The notes under the pieces are model-generated. The model was not told the origin of the DNA. It made no database searches and worked only from the letters and a program-made list of their open reading frames with translations. A DNA stretch of 64,000 nucleotides from Pontiella desulfatans (GTDB lineage: Bacteria; Verrucomicrobiota; Kiritimatiellia; Kiritimatiellales; Pontiellaceae). Positions within the stretch are counted from its first letter, which is position 1; the number at the start of each line of letters is the position of its first letter. The DNA lies in assembly GCF_900890425.1 (NCBI RefSeq), contig NZ_CAAHFG010000005.1:310001-374000 (forward strand). Reading direction: 5' to 3'. A program made the position numbers and the translations under genes. This document shows positions 55,401 through 62,505 of this stretch, one piece after another.

Positions 55401-55565
55401 GGCATCCGCTCCCGGATAGGCGGCACTCACGGTGATGGCCGGCGGTGCAATGTTGGGGTAGCGCTCGATCGGCAGGCCCTTGAGGGCAAAGGAGCCGAGC
55501 AGCACGATCACGATCGCGATGACGGCGGCAAAGATGGGGCGTCTAATGAAGAAATGGCTGAACAT
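52437..55565 (-). CDS. RND-family multidrug efflux permease (HAE1, AcrB type)
   Basis: The 1042-residue inner-membrane proton/drug antiporter starts MFSHFFIRRPIFAAVIAIVIVLLG and matches AcrB/MexB throughout: GVSTKKKSTDANLYIGF, the GIVVDDAIVVVENCTRL block in TM4 (the two proton-relay aspartates), PALCSILLRR, and the C-terminal WSIPVSVCLSVPTALLGAV, GLCTKTAILIVEFA. Drug specificity cannot be read. It lies 14 bases after the adaptor gene, and GGAG precedes the ATG. Confidence 0.95.
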   Translation of the reverse strand: MFSHFFIRRPIFAAVIAIVIVLLGSFALKGLPIERYPNIAPPAITVSAAYPGADANTVADTVAAVIEKEVNGVEGMIYMSSVSANDGTMKLTVTFKTGIDLDMANVLVQNRVAIAIPQLPQEVQRLGVSTKKKSTDANLYIGFTSTDENHDDIFLANYVALRVKDEVARVPGVGEVMAFGAGNYSMRVWLDPDKMKARGLTADDVVNAVKEQNLQVAAGQIGEPPVPSGQAHQMTIQVKGRLLEAEEFGAIVIRTGNDGRVLRIRDIANVELGAQNYIIRSSLNGKPSSTIAVYQIPGENALAVVDGVRAKMEELKPGFPEGMDYTIVYDNTVVIKASIKEVVVTLFITLILVVFTVYIFLQNVRATIVPSVTIPVSLIGTFAAMSALGYSINQFTLFGLVLVIGIVVDDAIVVVENCTRLIDEEGLSPKEAALRAMSEISGPVIATTLVLLSVFIPTTFMPGITGTLFKQFAVTISVATVFSTINALTLSPALCSILLRRSKGETQTGVFGLFNKSLDSTKKGYLKVVNQALRKSFIGLVVFLAMSALAFIGFSDLPGGFVPQEDEGYCMVNVLLPDASALERTDEFIREVNAIIGGTDGIADYMTIAGYSILDGAAIPNAAFSVATFKHWDERKNRHQSEIIRELNMKLSQLKDGVAFSFPMPSLPGVGMSGGLVMQLQDRGGAGMGTLQQVAEEFMNDGNSQSGLQGMYTTFRANVPQLFVDIDRDQVLTKNVSMSAVFNALQYFYGSVYMNDFTYMNRVFQVRAQAAGEYRREASQIRDMEIRNRDGKMLPLGSVVSIEEILGPQSVNRYNMYPSAKIMGQPGDGYSTGQAMAIVENMGQQKLPASMGVEWTELSYQEKAAQGSSNIIYVLAIILVYLVLAAQYESWSIPVSVCLSVPTALLGAVIALKVAAFDNNVYAQVGIVLLIGLCTKTAILIVEFAKVEHEEGKSVFEAAMSASNLRFRAVLMTAFSFILGVIPLLTASGAGAESRKVLGATVFGGMLVATVASLIFVPMLYYIVQVMKEKSSKQPVPKEDAE

Positions 55566-55579
55566 GGGGGGTCTCCAAT

Positions 55580-56728
55580 CTATTCAGTGGCCGGGGCGGC
55601 GGCTTCTTCAGTCGATGGGGTTTTTGCCGGAGCGGCCACCCGAACCGGAATGCCGGGGCGCGCCCGCTGCAGGCCGTTGACAATAACCTGTTCTTCCCCG
55701 GTGAGGCCGTCGGTAATGATGCGGTCGGTGCCGGTCAGCGCGCCGCGCTGGACATAGCGGCTTTCCACCATGTTGTCCGCATTCACGATCAGGACATAGG
55801 CGCCGCTGAGGTCGCGCTGGACGGCCAGGTCGGGTACCAGCAGGGCATTCTCGATTTCATTCGGAAGCAGGATCTTGCCAAACATGCCTGGGAGCAGCTT
55901 GAGCTCCCGGTTCTCGAACATGGCGCGAACCTGGAGCGTGCCGGTGTCGGGATCAAACCTGGGGTCGCTGTAATCGACCAGACCTTCTTCTTCATGCAGG
56001 CCGCCGTCGGCCAATTCCAGTTTGACCGGGGGCATGTTCCCTCCCGTTTTCTCTCCGCGGCTTTTGTTCCGGGCATAGGGAAGGAGGGTGCGTTCATCGA
56101 CATTGAAGAAGACTTTGATCGGGGCTTCGACCACGATGGTGGTGAGCAGGGTGGATTCGCCGCTACCCACCAGATTGCCGACACTGAGCGCGCGCCGGGC
56201 AACGCGACCGTCGAACGGGGCGTGGATTTGGGTGTAGGAAAGATCCAGTTTGGCATTGTCCAGGGCGGCTTCCGCCGCCATCACGCCGGCCTCGGCCGAT
56301 AGCTTGTTGGCTCTGGCGGTCAGCACATCGACTTCCGAAACCGCCTGGGACTTAAACGCGGTCTCATTCTTTTGCAATGTCGCTTCGGCCAGCGCGAGCG
56401 CGGACTTGGCCTGGGCCAGCTGAGCCTCGGCGGCGCTGACCTGGGCTTCGTACTGTTCGGGTTCGATCGTGAAGAGCAGGTCGCCTTGCTTAACGCGCTG
56501 GCCGTCTTCGAAATCGATCGTTTTCAGGAAGCCTTTCACCCGGGCGCGGATATCGACGGCGTCCGATGCCGCCAGGCGTCCGGGGAAGTTGGCGAAGACC
56601 GTCACGCTTTTCTGAACCGGTTGCTGCACGGAAACCTCCGGTGGAGGCGGAGCCTGGAATTCGTTTTTCTTGGTGCAGCCGAATACCAGCAGCAACGTGA
56701 GCGTTGGGACAATCATTGTTTTTTTCAT
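55580..56728 (-). CDS. RND efflux periplasmic adaptor lipoprotein
   Basis: The 382-residue membrane-fusion protein: lipobox LLLVFGC followed by TKKN, barrel-sandwich halves (RARVKGFLKTIDFEDGQRVKQGDLLFTIEP and LSYTQIHAPFDGRVARRALSVGNLV), an alpha-hairpin (AEAQLAQAKSALALAEATLQKNE) and a C-terminal domain (GALTGTDRIITDGLTGEEQVIVNGLQRARPG). It connects the RND pump to an outer-membrane channel. The Met at 56728 is chosen because GAGGAG is 9 bases upstream; an ATG at 56737 abuts it. Confidence 0.92.
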   Translation of the reverse strand: MKKTMIVPTLTLLLVFGCTKKNEFQAPPPPEVSVQQPVQKSVTVFANFPGRLAASDAVDIRARVKGFLKTIDFEDGQRVKQGDLLFTIEPEQYEAQVSAAEAQLAQAKSALALAEATLQKNETAFKSQAVSEVDVLTARANKLSAEAGVMAAEAALDNAKLDLSYTQIHAPFDGRVARRALSVGNLVGSGESTLLTTIVVEAPIKVFFNVDERTLLPYARNKSRGEKTGGNMPPVKLELADGGLHEEEGLVDYSDPRFDPDTGTLQVRAMFENRELKLLPGMFGKILLPNEIENALLVPDLAVQRDLSGAYVLIVNADNMVESRYVQRGALTGTDRIITDGLTGEEQVIVNGLQRARPGIPVRVAAPAKTPSTEEAAAPATE

Positions 56729-56862
56729 AACAGGCATCTCCTCGGTTGAGAGCAAGAGACTAGTTTGCCCGGAGGGGGCTTGTCGAGTGCGAACAGTTTT
56801 GTTCCGGGAAACTCTTATTAGGTATTTTCCGGCGGGGGCGCGCATGCGCCGCGCGGCGGCGG

Positions 56863-57390
56863 TCAGCCCGCGGGGTGCTGGCGGCAATATTCATAGATGG
56901 CCATCGAGGTGGCGGTGGCCACGTTGTAGGAATAGGGCATGCCCCAGACGGGGATTTCGACGACCGCATCCAGCAGGCACAGGCACTCCTGCGAAAGCCC
57001 TTCGCGTTCCGAGCCGACCACCAGCACGGCTTTTTTGGGGAAGGCATACTGCGAGAGCTCGGTCGAGTTGGTGGTTTGTTCGAGACCCACGAGGGTGTAG
57101 CCGTCCTCTTTCAGCTTTTTCAGCACGGGCGGAAGGCTGTTGCGGGGGGTCAGTTTCACCTCGTCCGCGCCGTCGCGCGCAATCTTTCCAATCAGCTTGG
57201 CATTGCCCGTGGCAATGATTTCGCGGACGCCGCAGCACCCGGCCGTCCGGAAAATCGTGGAGAGGTTGACGTTGCTGCGCAGGGGGCTGCAGGCCACGAT
57301 CAAGGGGCGTTCTTCCTTGAGCGCGGTCGGTGGCTTATGGCGCACATGCTCGAATTTATGTTGGGATTGGTCTGGTTGGTTGGTCTGCAT
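56863..57390 (-). CDS. SpoU/TrmH-family RNA methyltransferase
   Basis: The 175-residue SPOUT methylase has LIVACSPLRSNVNLSTIFRTAGCCGV (motif 1), VLVVGSEREGLSQECL (motif 2) and IPVWGMPYSYNVATATSMAIYEYC (motif 3). It differs from TrmL in motif 1 and lacks an N-terminal substrate-binding domain, so the target (tRNA or rRNA) cannot be named. Start at 57390 (MQTNQPDQSQHKFEHVRH) after AAAGAGACG. Confidence 0.85.
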   Translation of the reverse strand: MQTNQPDQSQHKFEHVRHKPPTALKEERPLIVACSPLRSNVNLSTIFRTAGCCGVREIIATGNAKLIGKIARDGADEVKLTPRNSLPPVLKKLKEDGYTLVGLEQTTNSTELSQYAFPKKAVLVVGSEREGLSQECLCLLDAVVEIPVWGMPYSYNVATATSMAIYEYCRQHPAG

Positions 57391-57558
57391 CGTCTCTTTG
57401 CCGAATGGTTTCGAATGCGGGCAGTATATCTTGTCCGGATTCCGGATACAACCCAATCGGGACCGTTCGGCAGGCTGGCCGGATTATTCTCCGTGCGGGC
57501 TGGTCTTTTGCGTGCCGGAACCCCTATGCTTTCCCGTAATGGCATTGGAGGGTCAGGC

Positions 57559-58059
57559 ATGGATTTCAAGACACCGGACGAAATGATCAAGCGCATCGGC
57601 GGCTACCTGCACCGCGTGGTGCCCGTGGTGGATGCAACGGGCAAGGTGCTCGACTACACCCTCAAGCCGCTGATGATCGAGTTCAAGCCGCGCGATGTGA
57701 TGCAGGTGATTGTCGGCGCGTCGCTGCTCTCCATTCCGGTCTCTTTCACGGAAGAGGTCTGGGTGCTCGGCTCGGAACTGCCGTTGGCCAATGTGATTGG
57801 CCTGAGTGCCCTCTCGCTGGTGTTCATCGGCCTGTTCGTCTACTACAACTTCTATCGCTTCGACTTCAAGGGGCACACGCTGGAGTTCATCAAGCGCGTG
57901 GCCGGAACCTACTTCATTTCCCTGCTGGTGGTGGCGCTGCTGCTTTCCATCATCAACAAGTGCCCGTGGGGCACCGACTATATGACCGCCATCAAACGCA
58001 TCCTGATCGTCGCCTTTCCGGCCTCCATGAGCGCGGCCGTGAGCGACTCGATCAAGTAG
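57559..58059 (+). CDS. DUF2391-like integral membrane protein
   Basis: The 166-residue protein has about five transmembrane helices after a soluble N-terminus. The block PRDVMQVIVGASLLSIPVSFTEEVWVLGSELPLANVIGLSALSLVFIGLFVYYNFYR resembles DUF2391 (TIGR02587-type) proteins. Function unknown. GGAGGG lies 6 bases before the ATG at 57559. Long in-frame codons upstream are antisense to the SpoU gene and are not coding. Confidence 0.7.
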   Translation: MDFKTPDEMIKRIGGYLHRVVPVVDATGKVLDYTLKPLMIEFKPRDVMQVIVGASLLSIPVSFTEEVWVLGSELPLANVIGLSALSLVFIGLFVYYNFYRFDFKGHTLEFIKRVAGTYFISLLVVALLLSIINKCPWGTDYMTAIKRILIVAFPASMSAAVSDSIK

Positions 58060-58146
58060 GGCCACGGGGTTTGGGCCTGTTCGGGGAAAAAATCCTTGGC
58101 GGCGAAGACCGGCACCGGTCCGGAGCGTGGTGCTTCCTTTTTCCGG

Positions 58147-59007
58147 CTATCGTTTGAAAAAGCTCTCGGCGGTGTAGAGGAACTCGCAGGTGAGCATGAG
58201 CGACCAATCTGCGGAGCCGGCCGGGGCCTCGGTGTAGGAATAGGCTTCCAGCTTGAGGTTGACCGGAATCCGGTTGGGGATCACGACTTTGCCGATGCCG
58301 CCGCCGAGGGGGATCGTCCAGGTTTCTCCGGATGCCGCTTCCCAGTTGGCGGTGTTGACCGGCGAGGTGCCGACCCACCACCCCTTGCCGAGGTTGGCAT
58401 ACAGAAAATATTCGATGGTGGAGAGGTTGACGTCGGGGCGGTCGTCTTTCCCGGCGAACGACCAGAGGTGGTTGGCGCGGATGCCGGCCACGATGGGACC
58501 TTTCACGAGGGTTGCCGTTGCGGCAAGCCCGGCGCTCCACTTGCGGGTGCCGAGCTGCGGATCGGTGGCCGTCGGCAGCTGGAAGGCCGGGCCGACGCCC
58601 CAATACAGACTACGTTCGCCGACCGGGCCCATGAAGCTTTCGTAGGTGGTGTCGCCCAGCCCGAACGAATCCTTTTCGCCGGCTTCGCGGCCGGGCTGGT
58701 AGATGAAGGGGAGGTTGAGCCGGTTGGCGACGATCCAGTCCTCGTTCACCTGCGAAACCATCGAGGGATGGTAAAGCAGGGAATACTTCAGCTGCTCCTT
58801 GTTGCCGTAGCCGGGTTCGAACTGGCTTTCGATCGGCAGCTTCATGGCATCGGCCATCGGGTTCTGCGCCACCCGGGCCCAGTCGGATGGGCCGGCCGCC
58901 CACGGGGTTCCCGGCAGGACGAGGGCAGAGAGTCCGAGGAGCAAGGCGATCCGGTTCCTTGGTGGAACCGCGCCGACCGGCCTTCTCCTGTTTTTTCGCG
59001 TTGCCAT
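58147..59007 (-). CDS. Exported beta-barrel protein of transporter/porin type
   Basis: The protein of 286 residues starts at 59007 (MATRKNRRRPVGAVPPRNR) with a signal segment (IALLLGLSALVLPGTPWA). It has alternating amphipathic strands (YWGVGPAFQLPTATDP, WSAGLAATATLVKGPIVAGIRANHLWSF, YFLYANLGKGWWVGTSPV, PVNLKLEAYSYTEA), matching a family of outer-membrane 'transporter' proteins with unknown substrates. It follows pssA by a short gap on the same strand. Confidence 0.7.
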   Translation of the reverse strand: MATRKNRRRPVGAVPPRNRIALLLGLSALVLPGTPWAAGPSDWARVAQNPMADAMKLPIESQFEPGYGNKEQLKYSLLYHPSMVSQVNEDWIVANRLNLPFIYQPGREAGEKDSFGLGDTTYESFMGPVGERSLYWGVGPAFQLPTATDPQLGTRKWSAGLAATATLVKGPIVAGIRANHLWSFAGKDDRPDVNLSTIEYFLYANLGKGWWVGTSPVNTANWEAASGETWTIPLGGGIGKVVIPNRIPVNLKLEAYSYTEAPAGSADWSLMLTCEFLYTAESFFKR

Positions 59008-59017
59008 GGGCGGGGAA

Positions 59018-59815
59018 TCAGAGTTCGGGGGGCGTGTCGGCAAGGGGAAGGTCTTTTTTGAAATGCGTTTCGCCCATCAGGCCGGAGAGCAGATAGAGGT
59101 GCACAACCACAAAGAGCAAATAAAAGATGAATTCGTCGATCATCAGGATGGCGGTGAGCATGAGCAGGAATACGGCGATGCGGAAGGGGATGGGCCCCGT
59201 GGTGACGACTTTCTTGAAGTGGTTGTATTTGAATCCGCTAATCATCATCAGCCCCAAGATGAAGCCATAGGCGATGATGATGAAGCCCACGGCGCGGTCT
59301 TCGACGTTGAGCCGGGTGGAGAGCAATGCCATGGAGCAGAGTATGGCCGTTGCGCCGGGGGTCGGCAGCCCTGAAAAGACGCCGTCCGACGAAGTGTCGG
59401 AAAGGGCGACGGTGTTGTAAAGCGCCAGTCGCCACATGGCGCATACCATGAAGAACCCGGCCGCCGCCCAGGCAACCCATTGCCCGGGAACGGAGCCATC
59501 GCAGCAGCCTTGCGCCACCCGGAAGATGAGGATGGCCGGGGCAATGCCGAACGAAAGCAGGTCCGAAAGGGAGTCGAGCTCCATGCCGTGCCGGCTGACC
59601 GCATTGAGCTTGCGGGCGGCGAATCCATCGAAAATGTCAAAAAACATGGCGGCCAGAATCAGCCATACCGCCGGGAGGGGAACGAGGCCCTCGCCGCCGC
59701 GCGATCCCGTCATGTAGATGATGGCGGAAAGGCCGCAAAGCGCATTGCAGAGCGTGATGGATGAGGGAATGAACGAGAGATGGTCTCTCCAGTTCAATGT
59801 TTTCGTTGGTTTCAT
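59018..59815 (-). CDS. pssA: CDP-diacylglycerol-serine O-phosphatidyltransferase
   Basis: Makes phosphatidylserine from CDP-diacylglycerol and serine. The 265-residue membrane enzyme carries the complete CDP-alcohol phosphotransferase motif D(63)G-x2-AR-x8-G-x3-D-x3-D in FDGFAARKLNAVSRHGMELD plus SLSD (D81, D85) and about eight helices. Its ATG overlaps the psd stop, giving a psd-pssA unit for phosphatidylethanolamine synthesis. Confidence 0.94.
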   Translation of the reverse strand: MKPTKTLNWRDHLSFIPSSITLCNALCGLSAIIYMTGSRGGEGLVPLPAVWLILAAMFFDIFDGFAARKLNAVSRHGMELDSLSDLLSFGIAPAILIFRVAQGCCDGSVPGQWVAWAAAGFFMVCAMWRLALYNTVALSDTSSDGVFSGLPTPGATAILCSMALLSTRLNVEDRAVGFIIIAYGFILGLMMISGFKYNHFKKVVTTGPIPFRIAVFLLMLTAILMIDEFIFYLLFVVVHLYLLSGLMGETHFKKDLPLADTPPEL

Positions 59816-60516
59816 GCAAAATCCCCGGCAAGCTGGATGCTTGCGATTACCGTGGAACCAGAACAGATTTTATCGCCAATGGCAACTCTGGCGGTCATCC
59901 AGGGTTCATTCGGCAGGTAGAGTTCCGTACGGGATCCAAATTTGATCATTCCATAAATCGCGCCCTTTTCCAGGGCATCGCCTGGGGCGGCCTCGCAAAC
60001 GATCCGCCGGGCAATCGCCCCGGAAACCTGGCGCACGGCCATCGGGAAATCCTTCCCTCCGGCACGTCCGGTTCCGGCAATCACCAGCGATTCGTTTTCC
60101 TTCGCGCAGCGCGGGCTGCGGGCGTCGAGGAACCGGCCTTCCTTGTATTTCCGGTGTTCGACCTTGAAGGCGCAGGGCGCCCGGTTCACATGCACATCCA
60201 ATACGGAGAGGAAAATGCCGATCCGCAGCAGCTCCAGCCCTTCGAATGCCTCGATCCCATGATCCTTCACGACTTCGATATCGCGCACGAGTCCATCCGC
60301 CGGCGAAACCAGAACGAGGTCGTCGGAGGGGATGGCTCGCACCGGCACCCGGAAAAAGGCGGCGATGGCCAGCCAGGCCAGCGCCGTCAGGATCAGCAGG
60401 ACGGTCCCTGCTGCAACATTGAGTTTCAGCAGCACCAGCAACCATACCCCCCCCATGGCTAGTGCAGCCAGTCCGCTGCCCAGCCATTCCCTCATTCCAT
60501 ATCGACAAAGCTTCAT
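59812..60516 (-). CDS. psd: Phosphatidylserine decarboxylase
   Basis: Converts phosphatidylserine to phosphatidylethanolamine. The 234-residue protein is of the short (Psd-A) type: two N-terminal helices (LAALAMGGVWLLVLLKL; TVLLILTALAWLAIAAFF), VLVSPADGLVRDIEVV, IGIFLSVLDVHVNRAPC, and the self-cleavage site with G220-S221 in CSGSTVIASI, where the usual triad is LGST; cleavage at Gly-Ser creates the pyruvoyl group. Start at 60516 overlaps the DUF2062 stop. The deviation Cys-Ser-Gly-Ser at the processing site is noteworthy. Confidence 0.9.
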   Translation of the reverse strand: MKLCRYGMREWLGSGLAALAMGGVWLLVLLKLNVAAGTVLLILTALAWLAIAAFFRVPVRAIPSDDLVLVSPADGLVRDIEVVKDHGIEAFEGLELLRIGIFLSVLDVHVNRAPCAFKVEHRKYKEGRFLDARSPRCAKENESLVIAGTGRAGGKDFPMAVRQVSGAIARRIVCEAAPGDALEKGAIYGMIKFGSRTELYLPNEPWMTARVAIGDKICSGSTVIASIQLAGDFA

Positions 60517-61034
60517 GGGCAAACACTCTTTTCCGCCCGTTGCAGTCGCCGGGCTTTGCGTTGTTCTGTTCTTTCCCGGTAGCTGCGCACCAGGTTGGAC
60601 ATGACGACATACCCGATCAGCGCGGCAACCGTTCCGAACAGGAGGCCCCCCGCAAAGAAGGCGAGGACAAGGTCGGCGCCCAGTCCCAGCAACTTTGAGA
60701 TGGTGGGGGTTTCGATCAGGTCTATCGATGATTCCTGCAAGGACCCGTAGGAAAGGGGGCGGCCGACCAGGTGGCTGCCCACAAAGCATTGCAGCGGGTA
60801 GAGCACCGGAATCGTGACCGGGTTGGTGATCCACGTGAAAAGCAGCGCCGGCAGCTTGGCCGCCTTGAACAGGATGGCCAGCGGAAAGGCCACCAGCATC
60901 TGGAACGAAAACGGCACAACGAACGCAACCGCAAGCCCCGTCGCAACGCCGCGTCCGACGCATTCCGGGGAGCCCTTGTGCTTCATTAGCCGCAGATAGG
61001 TCTGCAGGATTTGCTTTTTTGTGAACGGGTTCAT
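60513..61034 (-). CDS. DUF2062 membrane protein
   Basis: The 173-residue membrane protein has the DUF2062 pattern: ATGLAVAFVVPFSFQMLVAFPLAILFKAAKLPALLFTWITNPVTIPVLYPLQCFVGSHLVGRPL, then two C-terminal helices. Function unknown; members often lie near lipid or glycan genes. It is the first gene of the psd-pssA cluster and overlaps psd by 4 bases. Start at 61034 (MNPFTKKQILQ). Confidence 0.82.
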   Translation of the reverse strand: MNPFTKKQILQTYLRLMKHKGSPECVGRGVATGLAVAFVVPFSFQMLVAFPLAILFKAAKLPALLFTWITNPVTIPVLYPLQCFVGSHLVGRPLSYGSLQESSIDLIETPTISKLLGLGADLVLAFFAGGLLFGTVAALIGYVVMSNLVRSYRERTEQRKARRLQRAEKSVCP

Positions 61035-61160
61035 GATTCGGACGCAAAACCTACCACGCATGATGGATTAAATAAACAGGTTTGCCATGTCGAAATGATT
61101 GGCACGGGCCATGTCCTCTGCCTACACTCGCTGGCGATGAACCCAGGGAGGAACAACACC

Positions 61161-61874
61161 ATGAACGGCATCAAACGGCTCGCCCTGCTGGCATGCCTGC
61201 TCGCGGCGGGCCGGAGCGGACGTGCGGCGGAGGTTGTGTTCGAGTTGGATTTTTCCCAGGCCCGGGGCGATGCCGGCACCTGGTTGGAAGAGCGGGGCTG
61301 GGCGACGCAGGGAAAAATCCGGAAGATGAAGCCCCGCTTCGAAAACGGCGCGCTGGTGCTGGAGGCCATGGACGGCGATTCGGGTGCGTTCATCTACCGT
61401 TTCGGCAAAGAGGCTTTTCTGACGAACGCCCACCAGATCCAGATTGAATGGGGCGTTGAGCAATATCCGCAGGGTTCCGACTGGAGCGGCCCCATCGACA
61501 AGGCCAGGAATACGCGGGACGCGATCAATGTGATGGTTTCCTTCGGTACCAAAAAGATCGGAAGCGGCAACCTGCTGGTGCCCGCCATTCCCTATTTCAT
61601 CGGTTTGTTCCCGGCCGATGGCGAGGAAACCGGCAAAGCTTATTATGGGAACTATTGGCAGAAGGGCGGGCGCTATTTCTGCATCTCGGGCAATGGCACC
61701 ACCGATCCGATTTCCACCCGGTTTCCGCTTGCGCAAAAATTCCAGGAAACCTTCGGGATGCCTGCCCCGCCGGTCACCGCCGTAACCCTTGAGGTCGATG
61801 CCAAGCATACGGAAAAAAGGGACGGCCGCCATTCCAAGGCCTATGTCCGGAAAATCATGTTCCTGTCGGAATAG
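61161..61874 (+). CDS. Exported protein, function unknown
   Basis: The 237-residue protein has a signal peptide (MNGIKRLALLACLLAAGRSGRA) and a beta-rich mature part: VVFELDFSQARGDAGTWLEERGW, QIQIEWGVEQYPQGSDW, INVMVSFGTKKIGSGNLLVPAIPYFIGLFPA, VTLEVDAKH. The strand spacing resembles jelly-roll carbohydrate-associated domains such as DUF3047, but no catalytic motif is seen and I do not assign a family. GGGAGG is 9 bases before the ATG. Confidence 0.6.
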   Translation: MNGIKRLALLACLLAAGRSGRAAEVVFELDFSQARGDAGTWLEERGWATQGKIRKMKPRFENGALVLEAMDGDSGAFIYRFGKEAFLTNAHQIQIEWGVEQYPQGSDWSGPIDKARNTRDAINVMVSFGTKKIGSGNLLVPAIPYFIGLFPADGEETGKAYYGNYWQKGGRYFCISGNGTTDPISTRFPLAQKFQETFGMPAPPVTAVTLEVDAKHTEKRDGRHSKAYVRKIMFLSE

Positions 61875-61876
61875 GG

Positions 61877-62338
61877 CTAGAAGTGTACGCCGATGACGAG
61901 GCCGAACCCCTCCCAGTCGCCGAAAACATACTTGGCTTCCACGAACGCGCTGAACGGTTGCGCCAGGTTGAAGCTGAGGCCCGCGCCGAGATTGCCACCG
62001 ATCCGGTTTTCCTTGCTGCGGATCGCGAAATCGACGCCCGCCAGCGGATAGATCCGCAGCGGCGAGTCGGGCGTCAGGATGAAGTGGTAGTCCGCGTCGA
62101 AGCGGAAGGTGAACCGGTCCTGGTTGTAGCCGCCGGCCAGCACCGCAACTTCGGAGCGCTGGCCCAGCTGGAAATCCTTGCCGATCTGCATGCCGGGATC
62201 GCCGTCGAAATAGCCTAGGCCGAACCGGATGTCCATCGGTTCCGCCGCCGCCGTGCTGTTGGTTTTCGTGTCGGCAAACGAGCCGATGGCCAGCAGGCCA
62301 ATCACAAGCATCAGGGTTTGGGTATACAGCGGCTTCAT
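61877..62338 (-). CDS. Small outer-membrane beta-barrel protein
   Basis: The 153-residue protein has a signal peptide (LMLVIGLLAIGSFA) and alternating strands (IRFGLGYFDGDPGMQIG, SEVAVLAGGYNQDRFTFRFDADYHF, RIYPLAGVDFAIRS, IGGNLGAGLSFNLAQPFSAFVEAKYVF) ending in Phe (GLVIGVHF), the usual barrel signature. Likely an eight-stranded barrel. GAGGATATC precedes the ATG at 62338. Function unknown. Confidence 0.72.
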   Translation of the reverse strand: MKPLYTQTLMLVIGLLAIGSFADTKTNSTAAAEPMDIRFGLGYFDGDPGMQIGKDFQLGQRSEVAVLAGGYNQDRFTFRFDADYHFILTPDSPLRIYPLAGVDFAIRSKENRIGGNLGAGLSFNLAQPFSAFVEAKYVFGDWEGFGLVIGVHF

Positions 62339-62360
62339 GGCGATATCCTCAGTGAACGTT

Positions 62361-62389
62361 GAAAGACGGTAGACCGGAAGACGGCGGGG
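62361..62389. repeat. GAAGACGG-type single repeat arm
   Basis: GAAAGACGGTAGACCGGAAGACGGCGGGG consists of imperfect GAAGACGG units, the same design as the other arm classes but with a different unit. It lies in the 167-base interval between two barrel genes. No partner arm was found. Confidence 0.4.
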
Positions 62390-62505
62390 CGGCAAATGAA
62401 TTGTTTTAAAACTTCCCTTCATCGAAAAACGTTCGCCGCGGATTCGGAGGATGCTCTCCAATGGGTTTGGGTTGGCTTCCCCCGTCTGCAAAAGGAAGAC
62501 CCATT

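Noticed and set aside
52398-55757. Open frame of 1119 codons opposite the RND pump
   Set aside because: His/Gly/Asp-rich antisense translation typical of shadows; the pump frame on the other strand is clear.
57300-57558. In-frame extension upstream of the DUF2391-like gene
   Set aside because: The extension runs antisense to the SpoU methylase gene; a good ribosome binding site marks the later ATG.
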